Part shown: in pieces, positions 6,427-12,642 of the stretch
Layout of the letters: each line of letters opens with the position of its first letter
Numbering within the stretch: the first letter of the stretch is position 1
NCBI GenBank assembly: GCA_036397995.1
Contig: DASWHX010000128.1
Coordinates: 1-12,642 of the forward strand
Origin: DASWHX01 sp036397995
GTDB lineage: Bacteria > Bacteroidota > Bacteroidia > Cytophagales > Cyclobacteriaceae
Length of the DNA stretch: 12,642 bases
Direction of reading: 5' to 3'
Made by a program: the position numbers and the translations under genes
Notes under the pieces: model-generated
The model's database searches: none
What the model was told of the DNA's origin: nothing
Seen by the model: only the letters and a program-made list of their open reading frames with translations

Positions 6427-7269
6427 ATGAAGGCTTATAAATTCCATGTTCCAAAACGGGGAGAAGAAGCCATCCGGATTGAAGTTGATGACCTGCCAAA
6501 ATTTTACCCGATTTTTCATTATCATGATGAATTACAAATTACCTTAATTCACCAGGGGGAAGGAATTTTATTTGCCGGGAGTGGTTTTACAAATTTCAAT
6601 CAAGGGGATATCTTTCTCTTGGGTTCTAACCTTCCTCATGTTTTCAAGAATTCATCCGGGTCAAAAAGAGCGTGTTCCATTTCCATCTATTTCTCACCGG
6701 ACTTTGCCGGGCATGGGTTCTGGAACATAATGGAAACCAGGTCCATTATATCGGTAATTGAGGATTCCAATAAGGGCATTAAGATAGAGGGTGGTAAAAA
6801 CACCCATTTGAATAACCAGCTTGAAAAACTAGTAAGTCTGAATCCTGCAAAAAAATTAGCCGGATTAATAGATATGATGGATGAAATTAGCCAAGCAAAA
6901 AGAGAACACATCTCAGCTATTACTTACACCAATCCCCCTTCCGGTTTCCATACGAAAAGAATGGATAATATTATTAGCTACATTATGAAGAACTTCAATC
7001 AACCAATTAGTCTGGAAGAAATATCTTCAAGGGCAAACATGACCTCAGAATCTTTTTGCCGGTTTTTTAAATTGAGAACCCGTAAAACGTTCACCGCCTA
7101 TTTGAATGAAGTAAGAATTAATAATACCATAAAGCTGATCATGAGTGGAGATACGTCTGTGGCGGAGGCTGCCTACATAAGTGGTTTCAGGAACCTTTCT
7201 AATTTTAACCGCCAGTTTTTGAAGATTACGGGAAAAAGGCCTGGAGAAATAAAGGTTGTTAACAGTTAA
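6427..7269 (+). CDS. AraC-family transcriptional regulator with N-terminal cupin domain
   Basis: The 280-residue protein has a cupin-like sensor at about 25-75, with PIFHYHDELQITLIHQGEG (28-46) and GDIFLLGSNLPHVF (60-73), including His-31, His-33 and His-71. A linker region follows, then a C-terminal AraC/XylS DNA-binding domain at about 178-277. The second helix-turn-helix holds VAEAAYISGFRNLSNFNRQFLKITGKRPGE (245-274), close to the family signature. The ligand is unknown; such sensors often bind sugars or other small metabolites. It is the only plus-strand gene, divergent from the sulfotransferase operon across 112 bases and convergent with the glycosylphosphotransferase gene, whose stop overlaps its own by four bases. 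Either neighbour or its own promoter could be its target; divergence favours the sulfotransferase operon. There is no clear Shine-Dalgarno sequence before the ATG. Confidence 0.93.
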   Translation: MKAYKFHVPKRGEEAIRIEVDDLPKFYPIFHYHDELQITLIHQGEGILFAGSGFTNFNQGDIFLLGSNLPHVFKNSSGSKRACSISIYFSPDFAGHGFWNIMETRSIISVIEDSNKGIKIEGGKNTHLNNQLEKLVSLNPAKKLAGLIDMMDEISQAKREHISAITYTNPPSGFHTKRMDNIISYIMKNFNQPISLEEISSRANMTSESFCRFFKLRTRKTFTAYLNEVRINNTIKLIMSGDTSVAEAAYISGFRNLSNFNRQFLKITGKRPGEIKVVNS

Positions 7270-8642
7270 TAAGCTCTCTCTGATCCATTAAATAATTGCG
7301 GAATTGTCAGTGCTATTATTTTCAAATCCAGAACTAAAGACCAGTTTTCAATATAGAACCTATCAAGACGTACCCTGCTTTTCATTAATTCCACGGTCTT
7401 AGTTTCGCCACGATACCCCTTTGCCTGAGCCAATCCGGTAATGCCGGGTTTAACGAAGTGCCTGGCCATGAATTTTTCCACGACTTTTGAATATTCTTTG
7501 GTGTGTTTTATCATGTGAGGCCTTGGTCCAACCACAGACATGTCACCCATCAGAACATTAAAAAACTGTGGCAATTCGTCAATACTGGTTTTTCTTAGGA
7601 ACGATCCTATCGGGGTAATCCGGGGGTCCTTCGTTGTTGCCTGAAGGGAATCAGCATCCTTATTCACTTCCATGGTTCTAAACTTAAAGCAGATAAAGCT
7701 TTTGTTATTTTTACCGGTGCGCTTCTGCATGAAAAAAACGGGACCTCTGGACGTTATCATTACAAGGAGCCCAACCAGGGGAGTAAGCCAGGTAAGTATT
7801 AAGAGAATTACCAATGAGGAAAATACGATATCAAAAGTTCTTTTAACTACCCTGTTCTTCCATTCATCCAGTGGAATATTTGTAACATTCAGAACCGGGA
7901 TGTGATCATATCGCTGGAGTTCGAGACCCTTGAACGAAAAGCCTCTGAAATCCGCGATCAATTTTACTTTAATCAAATTGTCTTCACCAAAGTCCACAAT
8001 TTTCTTGATGTCACTGTATTTTACATAAGGGAGGCAGCAATAAATTTCGTCTACAGAATTCTGTTTGCAATAGGAGAACATTGCAGAGAAATTTCCCAGA
8101 TGCCAGGAGTTCTGTTCATTATTATCAAAATAGCCCAGAAACTTGTACCCGTGTTCAGGATGCAATCTGAAGAATTTCTGCAATTCCCGGGTCAACTCAC
8201 CAAAACCAACAACTACAACATTTCTTCTATTAAAACCTCTGATCCTGTATATTCTGAGGAGGTAAATGAACCCAACTCTCCAAATCAGCATAATTCCTAT
8301 AAAAAAAGAATAAGTCAGAACCAATTGGAGCCGTGAATAGAAATAGGCCTTTTGAAATACGAAAAAGGCGGTTACAAGTAACAGGTGCAAAATAATGATG
8401 GCCAGGTGACTTCTTATGATCTTGGCAACTCTCGCAGTTCTTGCAATCTGGTAGGGATCGGTAACGGCAGCCACAATTCCCCAGGCAATATTTACAAAGA
8501 TAAGCAGGTATAAATAGGGCACTAGCCAAACGCCCTCTATTTTGCCAAATCGAATGAAATAGCCTAAAACAAAGGAAAAATTAAGGATTAGCAAGTCTCC
8601 AAGAAAAAGTATGGGACTGAAATACTTTGAGTAACGGGCCAT
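7266..8642 (-). CDS. Undecaprenyl-phosphate glycosylphosphotransferase (WcaJ/PglC-type initiating transferase)
   Basis: It transfers a sugar-1-phosphate, often glucose, from a nucleotide sugar to undecaprenyl phosphate, the first step of exopolysaccharide or capsule assembly at the inner membrane. From Met at 8642 it has 458 residues. Four or five membrane segments lie between about 8 and 132. A Rossmann-like domain begins with NVVVVGFGEL (141-150). A hydrophobic hairpin lies at 270-297. The catalytic bacterial sugar transferase domain carries FMQKRTGK (304-311), KFRTM (320-324), SIDELPQFFNVL (353-364), MSVVGPRP (368-375) and KPGITGLAQAKGYRGE (398-413). I chose ATG 8642 (MARYSKY) because it gives the usual N-terminus. 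The frame stays open to a TTG at 8726, which would add 28 residues and overlap the upstream gene by 11 bases. Confidence 0.93.
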   Translation of the reverse strand: MARYSKYFSPILFLGDLLILNFSFVLGYFIRFGKIEGVWLVPYLYLLIFVNIAWGIVAAVTDPYQIARTARVAKIIRSHLAIIILHLLLVTAFFVFQKAYFYSRLQLVLTYSFFIGIMLIWRVGFIYLLRIYRIRGFNRRNVVVVGFGELTRELQKFFRLHPEHGYKFLGYFDNNEQNSWHLGNFSAMFSYCKQNSVDEIYCCLPYVKYSDIKKIVDFGEDNLIKVKLIADFRGFSFKGLELQRYDHIPVLNVTNIPLDEWKNRVVKRTFDIVFSSLVILLILTWLTPLVGLLVMITSRGPVFFMQKRTGKNNKSFICFKFRTMEVNKDADSLQATTKDPRITPIGSFLRKTSIDELPQFFNVLMGDMSVVGPRPHMIKHTKEYSKVVEKFMARHFVKPGITGLAQAKGYRGETKTVELMKSRVRLDRFYIENWSLVLDLKIIALTIPQLFNGSERAY

Positions 8643-8662
8643 TCTCAGGGAAATTTGGGCTT

Positions 8663-8670
8663 CAAAAATA
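8663..8670 (-). promoter_or_regulatory. Possible -7 box just upstream of the glycosylphosphotransferase ATG
   Basis: The minus strand reads TATTTTTG, matching TAnnTTTG, 20 bases before the ATG at 8642. If used, its transcript would start downstream of the alternative TTG at 8726 and could only be translated from 8642, which supports the shorter protein. No well-spaced -33 element is evident, and the sequence is AT-rich. Confidence 0.25.
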
Positions 8671-8715
8671 ACTCCTAAATCGTTTGAAACCCAGTAAAAA
8701 GGGCTGAAAAATTGG

Positions 8716-9981
8716 TTATTTGGCAAATTTTTGATTGGAAGCCCTAATACCTGTCTCTTTACCTTTTGAGTCTAGAAATTCAAACAAATAGGTGAAGAAT
8801 ATCAGGAATACAAGTGGTTTGTTCCTTGAAAGCGGGATATCGGTGAGGCAAAAAATTATGAAGACAATCACTAGGCCCAAATAAAGGTGATTTTGCTTTC
8901 TTATCGCCGATCTAACCATTGTCACAAAAAGAAGAATAGTTGCAAGGACACAAGGCAGTCCTGCCATGAGCCAGGAGTAAAGAAATTGATTATGCGGTTG
9001 ATAATTATTGATGGCAGCGAAGTGGAAATTCATTTCATGAAACTTTTCCAATAAAACGTGTTGGGCATCACCAATGCCAACTCCCCATGGTACATTTTGT
9101 GAGATAGCCTTACCGGCAGCTTCCCAAAGGGCGAGCCTTAAATTAACCGAATTCCAACCCGTATACGATTCAAGGTTATATGAAACTATGTTTCTGGTCC
9201 AATCTAATTTTATAAACAGTATGTATGAAAATACTATAACCAGCAAAAGCACTAGCGACAGGTAAATGCTATATTTAATGTTCGGCCTTTTCATTTTGAA
9301 AAGAAAAATTACACTCAGCGCAGCGATGGTAGCGAATGTTACTGTGATGGCTTGAAGCAAAATAATGCCTGCCGCCAAAATTATTACCATCATAATTTTA
9401 GAATTTCGGCTAAATCCCAATTGCATGCTTTCAGGGTTAAGCAGAATCATAATGGAGAAGCAGGCGAAAAGAGTCAAAAAGCTGGGATGTATTCCTGTCC
9501 CTGAAGCAAAACCATGATAAAGAAAATTATTGTAAATGACCGTGTGCTGAGGATCCTTGAAAAAGAAACCGTAATCAAGGGTACGAAAAATGGCAATTAC
9601 AAAGTTGATTAGTAAAATGGAGATAACAGCATAAACAAAAACTTTCAAAATATTCTCGAGGGAGATTTCTACTTTTTTAGCCATCGCCATCACAACCGGG
9701 AAAATCAGCAGCGGTGCCAGCACTTCCAGGTTTTTAATTCCTTCAATGAGATCTTCTGTCCAAAAAAAACTTATGGAGTATGTCAAAAGCAACAGTATTG
9801 ATACCATGGAGGTTGGTCTTTTCAGGAAATTTGCGGTGTTGTTATATTGCCATCCTGCTGAACCCAACCAGGAAAGTATTAATAATGCTATGGCAAAATT
9901 ACTAGCGGATCTCGGCAGTAATATGGTGATTACAACCAGGTATAAACTAACAGCAAATATTTTATGGCTGACCTGTGTCAT
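8716..9981 (-). CDS. O-antigen ligase/polymerase-family membrane protein (Wzy_C type), second of a pair
   Basis: This is a 421-residue protein with about ten hydrophobic segments. The family signature region is clear: GIHPSFLTLF (163-172), then the large periplasmic loop with NLRLALWEAAGKAI (280-293), WGVGIGDAQ (299-307) and PHNQFLYSWLMAGLP (329-343). The catalytic-type Arg and His of Wzy/WaaL proteins would be in this loop. These proteins either polymerise lipid-linked repeat units or ligate the finished glycan to an acceptor on the periplasmic face. Sequence alone does not say which. Its ATG overlaps the upstream paralog's stop by one base (TAATG), and the glycosylphosphotransferase follows, so it belongs to the polysaccharide operon. 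Confidence 0.85.
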   Translation of the reverse strand: MTQVSHKIFAVSLYLVVITILLPRSASNFAIALLILSWLGSAGWQYNNTANFLKRPTSMVSILLLLTYSISFFWTEDLIEGIKNLEVLAPLLIFPVVMAMAKKVEISLENILKVFVYAVISILLINFVIAIFRTLDYGFFFKDPQHTVIYNNFLYHGFASGTGIHPSFLTLFACFSIMILLNPESMQLGFSRNSKIMMVIILAAGIILLQAITVTFATIAALSVIFLFKMKRPNIKYSIYLSLVLLLVIVFSYILFIKLDWTRNIVSYNLESYTGWNSVNLRLALWEAAGKAISQNVPWGVGIGDAQHVLLEKFHEMNFHFAAINNYQPHNQFLYSWLMAGLPCVLATILLFVTMVRSAIRKQNHLYLGLVIVFIIFCLTDIPLSRNKPLVFLIFFTYLFEFLDSKGKETGIRASNQKFAK

Positions 9982-11222
9982 TAATCTTTTATGATTCTGA
10001 AACTAAAGTTTTTTTCCTCAGGATCTCTGAATTCATAAAGAACACTGAAATATATAAACCAGAAGAAAGCCGAACTATGTGGCATTTCAAGAATCACATT
10101 GAAAGAAGCCCACACCACAAAACCCATGAAGCTTAGAAAAAGGAATTTTTTAGAAGCCGCATGTTCAATTTTGTAATTGAATGCCCATTGAAAAGCATTT
10201 TTCAAAGGAACAAATATCAAAAGCCCCGGTATTATTCCAATGTGAAACATGATAGTAACGAATGAGTTATGCATTGGAGTGAGGAATTTCTCTTCAGGGT
10301 TCACATCAAAATGGATTGAACCTAATTCATTTAAAAAAGTCTGGTTCATGGATTCTGTAATAAACGCTCCACCGAATCCATGGCCGAAAACTCCGTAATA
10401 GTTTAGAAATCCTTCCTTCAAAATTTCGCGCCAATACAATATTCTCCACATTGCATTTACATCGCTGAATTGAGGCAGGAAGATAAATAAGGAGACCATT
10501 GATACAATAACCGATGTTATAATAATCCAGTGTTTAATTTTAAAAATTAAGAGGAAATAAATAATGATTGGAACAAAGCAAGCGAGGAATGCAGAGGCGT
10601 GTCCGAGAGTAGTGCTCAAAAACAAAACTGCTAATGCCGTAATAATCTTTAGAGCATTCTTTTTCAAAAAGCAAAGCGCCCAAACTTCGATTATCACCAG
10701 ACCAGGCATTACCAATTCAGTCCAATAATTGAATCTTGAAAAAAGCTGGGTATAATATCCCTCTACCGTTGCAAAATTATATCCATGAAACAGAATCTGG
10801 CTAACAAGAGCAAGGATACCCATTAAAAGGATAAACCTTACATTGATTTTCTGTTTTTCGTCGTCAGCAAAACTATAGAATATTATAAACGAAAGCCCCA
10901 GGTAAATGAACAATGCATAATGCCTTATTATATAATTCAAAGGCCCTAATGCTGCTGAAAAAGAATAAATCAGGTAAATAAAGCTGATACCTAACAATCC
11001 AAACAAAGGCCAGTAAAGAGGCAATGTTATTTTCTTAACTATAATCAAAACAAGACCGGAAATTGCTAAAATTGCAAGCACTAAATCACTCAAATGCAAT
11101 GGTCCCACTATATGAAAGGTGGTGAACTGCTTTCCAAAAATCAACTGTAATTCAAACAAAATAAAAAGCCCCATTTGGATGGGATGAACGGGATACGTAT
11201 TAAACCGGCTTAATATGCTCAT
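9981..11222 (-). CDS. O-antigen ligase/polymerase-family membrane protein (Wzy_C type), first of a pair
   Basis: The 413-residue protein has about ten predicted membrane spans. Its periplasmic-loop block begins MWRILYWREILKEGF (258-272), continues with GVFGHGFGGAF (277-287) and ends at MHNSFVTIMFHIGIIPGLLIF (317-337). This is the WR..W / G.GfG / HNs...l...Gi.G pattern of the Wzy_C/WaaL family. It is clearly diverged from the protein encoded just downstream and has different spacing in the loop, so the two are unlikely to be a recent duplication. One may be the polymerase and the other the ligase, but which is which is not visible. The stop shares a base with the next ATG, implying coupled translation. 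The start is an ATG; the 96 bases before it hold a candidate promoter. Confidence 0.83.
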   Translation of the reverse strand: MSILSRFNTYPVHPIQMGLFILFELQLIFGKQFTTFHIVGPLHLSDLVLAILAISGLVLIIVKKITLPLYWPLFGLLGISFIYLIYSFSAALGPLNYIIRHYALFIYLGLSFIIFYSFADDEKQKINVRFILLMGILALVSQILFHGYNFATVEGYYTQLFSRFNYWTELVMPGLVIIEVWALCFLKKNALKIITALAVLFLSTTLGHASAFLACFVPIIIYFLLIFKIKHWIIITSVIVSMVSLFIFLPQFSDVNAMWRILYWREILKEGFLNYYGVFGHGFGGAFITESMNQTFLNELGSIHFDVNPEEKFLTPMHNSFVTIMFHIGIIPGLLIFVPLKNAFQWAFNYKIEHAASKKFLFLSFMGFVVWASFNVILEMPHSSAFFWFIYFSVLYEFRDPEEKNFSFRIIKD

Positions 11223-11262
11223 CTTATGTGAATCAGCTTTATTTGGGCAACTTCAAGAGAGT

Positions 11263-11270
11263 CAAATATA
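11263..11270 (-). promoter_or_regulatory. Possible internal -7 box upstream of the Wzy_C pair
   Basis: The minus strand reads TATATTTG, an exact TAnnTTTG match, in the 96-base gap between the WecB-type gene and the first Wzy_C gene, 40 bases before the ATG at 11222. A TTTG-like -33 element is not found at the right distance. It might be an internal promoter that uncouples the membrane proteins from the upstream glycosyltransferases. Confidence 0.33.
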
Positions 11271-11318
11271 AAACAAGTATAAAAGTTTTGAGACTTTATC
11301 CTGGCTGGAATACCCTTT

Positions 11319-12104
11319 TTAGGAATCTTCCTTAACATTCTGTTTCCTTTTGATCCCTAATTTTATTAATAAGAATTCGCGTACAAATAAAAAGACAAAG
11401 ATGAAGTTAGAGGTAAAATACCGCATAAATAATCTGCGCGGCTCCTGGACCAGACGGTATGCCCACTCAAGCCCGTTATCTCGTAGCCATTTTGGGCACC
11501 TTGGCATTATACCAGCAAATACAGGCAATGCGGCCCCAATGCCCAGCAGCAATGAATTTACATCCTTGAAGTGTTTTGCCATCCACTTTTCCTGTTTTGG
11601 ACAACCAAGTGCAACAAGAACGAAGTTCGGATTTGCTTCATTTATCTTTTCAATATACGCATCGTGATCCCAGTCGTCTTCGAATGACGGACAGATATGC
11701 CCGGCAACAGTCAGATTAGAGAAATTCTTTTGAATTCGATCTCTAACCAGGGCAATTACATTTTCCGTGGAACCAAAAAGAAATATTCTTAGCGCTCTTT
11801 CATTGCCTGCTTTCAGAAAATCTGTGAGAAAATCCATGCCCGCAATTCTCTCCTGTTTAAAGCCATAGAATACATTCATGGCTTTCGCGACCGGCCAGCC
11901 ATCCGGAAAAATGACGGATGCTTTTTCCAGGTCTTTAGCAAATTCTTTCTGTTGATATGCTTCCACCACCATGTGAGTATTGGCAAAACAAACAAAAAAG
12001 TGGGCGGTGCGGTTAACGGCTTTCTCAAGCAGGCTGCTGAGAGCATCGTTGTAAGAAATTCTGTTTACACATAGGCTCAAAATCTTGTATCTCTCTGTTA
12101 TCAA
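11319..12104 (-). CDS. WecB/TagA/CpsF-family glycosyltransferase (GT26)
   Basis: GT26 enzymes transfer a sugar, such as N-acetylmannosamine or its uronic acid or glucose, from a UDP-sugar to a lipid-linked acceptor in surface-glycan synthesis. The 261-residue protein shows the family's blocks: FANTHMVVEAYQ (40-51), FPDGWPVAKAM (66-76), ERIAGMDF (85-92), LGCPKQEKW (166-174) and GIGAALPVFAGIMPRCPKWL (188-207). A C-terminal basic and hydrophobic stretch (214-247) probably anchors it to the inner membrane. The Asp in PDGWP is the likely catalytic base. I placed the start at TTG 12104 because homology begins a few residues later (YKILSLCVNRISYNDAL) and no in-frame ATG lies between it and the upstream gene. 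An ATT one codon earlier is also possible. The start is therefore uncertain. Confidence 0.9.
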   Translation of the reverse strand: MITERYKILSLCVNRISYNDALSSLLEKAVNRTAHFFVCFANTHMVVEAYQQKEFAKDLEKASVIFPDGWPVAKAMNVFYGFKQERIAGMDFLTDFLKAGNERALRIFLFGSTENVIALVRDRIQKNFSNLTVAGHICPSFEDDWDHDAYIEKINEANPNFVLVALGCPKQEKWMAKHFKDVNSLLLGIGAALPVFAGIMPRCPKWLRDNGLEWAYRLVQEPRRLFMRYFTSNFIFVFLFVREFLLIKLGIKRKQNVKEDS

Positions 12105-12168
12105 AATAGTAGAAGGTAAATTTTTCTGGTCATAAATATAGGCAGTAAACCTTGCTGATTTAGATACT

Positions 12169-12642
12169 TTAATTAATATCAGAAAGAATTTCCGTTAGTA
12201 TCCTCACAAAATTATTCTCAAAAACCGGAAATGAAAATTTTTGCTCAAACGCTTTCATTGACCGGTTGCTCAATCTACTTAATCGTTCTTTATCATCTAA
12301 AATATCAATAATTGCTGAGGCAAATTCCTGAGTGTTATTGGGGTCAACCAAAATTCCTAATTCTCCGTTTTCCAGTATTTCTGGTACTGCACCAACTCTG
12401 CTTGCCATTATAACCAGACCGCAACTCATTGCTTCCAATATTACTAAAGGAAAACATTCCATTCTATACCTTGAGGGAAACACCAATATATTTGAGCCTT
12501 TAAATACTTTTTCCTTAGATGCCCCATATAAGGGGCCGAGAATTTCAACTTTTCCATCCCAATTCACTGAATTATAGAAGTCTAACAGCTTCTTTTTAAA
12601 TACCAAATCGGGCCAGCCTCCCACCAGACGTAAGTGAAAATC
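12169..12642 (-). CDS. Glycosyltransferase family 4, C-terminal part (runs off the right edge)
   Basis: The window's right end lies within this gene. The frame is open to the last base (…DFHLRLVGGWPD), so 157 residues of the C-terminal GT-B domain are visible. Typical GT4 signals are LRLVGGWPD, VEILGPLYGASKEKVF with IFVFPS-like strand NILVFPSRYR, and the EX7E block (ECFPLVILE followed by AMSCGL) that holds the nucleotide-sugar diphosphate. AVPEILENGELGILVDPNN follows, where the ribose is bound. It is a retaining cytosolic glycosyltransferase that adds a sugar to the growing lipid-linked oligosaccharide. Donor and acceptor are unknown. The WecB-type gene begins about 65 bases after its stop. 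Confidence 0.93.
   Translation of the reverse strand, partial: DFHLRLVGGWPDLVFKKKLLDFYNSVNWDGKVEILGPLYGASKEKVFKGSNILVFPSRYRMECFPLVILEAMSCGLVIMASRVGAVPEILENGELGILVDPNNTQEFASAIIDILDDKERLSRLSNRSMKAFEQKFSFPVFENNFVRILTEILSDIN

Noticed and set aside
7902..8336. Plus-strand open frame of 144 codons opposite the glycosylphosphotransferase gene
   Set aside because: It lies wholly within a well-conserved gene on the other strand, and its translation has no recognisable domain. It is a shadow frame.
11282..11297. Hairpin AAAGT / ACTTT after the GT26 gene as a terminator
   Set aside because: The stem has only five pairs, mostly A-T, and no proper U tract on the minus strand. The next gene is in the same direction.

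Overview
The window looks like a chromosomal segment of a member of the Bacteroidota, perhaps a free-living, Cytophagales-like lineage. The placement is an inference from four things: AT-rich DNA, gene starts that mostly lack a Shine-Dalgarno sequence, several TAnnTTTG boxes of the Bacteroidota promoter type, and protein families of a Bacteroidota flavour. No rRNA, tRNA, CRISPR array, insertion sequence or phage gene was seen. Coding density is very high. The longest stretch without a gene is the 112-base divergent gap at 6315-6426, so no gap exceeds 300 bases.

Reading along the minus strand from the right edge, the first block (12642 to 7266) is a cell-surface polysaccharide region. It holds the C-terminal part of a GT4 glycosyltransferase, a WecB/TagA/CpsF glycosyltransferase, two consecutive Wzy/WaaL-type membrane proteins whose genes overlap by one base (TAATG), and a polyprenyl glycosylphosphotransferase of the WcaJ type that starts glycan assembly on the lipid carrier. 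A plus-strand gene for a cupin/AraC-type regulator (6427-7269) meets this block tail to tail, with a 4-base overlap of the two ends. It is divergent from the second block.

The second block (6314 to the left edge) is a tightly packed minus-strand run: a small P-loop sulfotransferase-like protein, a class IV PLP aminotransferase whose gene overlaps it by 32 bases, CysQ (PAP phosphatase), CysC (APS kinase), CysD and CysN (ATP sulfurylase), PheS, and the first codons of a 3-hydroxyacyl-CoA dehydrogenase. CysN and CysD make APS, CysC turns it into PAPS, a sulfotransferase would use PAPS and release PAP, and CysQ removes PAP. The run therefore encodes supply, use and by-product removal for sulfuryl transfer. 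No sulfite-forming or sulfite-using gene (cysH, cysI, cysJ) is present in the window, so sulfation is a better reading than cysteine biosynthesis.

The most interesting element is the sulfotransferase/aminotransferase pair at the head of the PAPS operon. From memory, plants carry the same two domains in the same order in one polypeptide (the 'branched-chain aminotransferase-like' proteins), which suggests an obligate functional partnership with an unknown product. Whether the PAPS also serves sulfation of the neighbouring polysaccharide is open, because no carbohydrate sulfotransferase is visible here.
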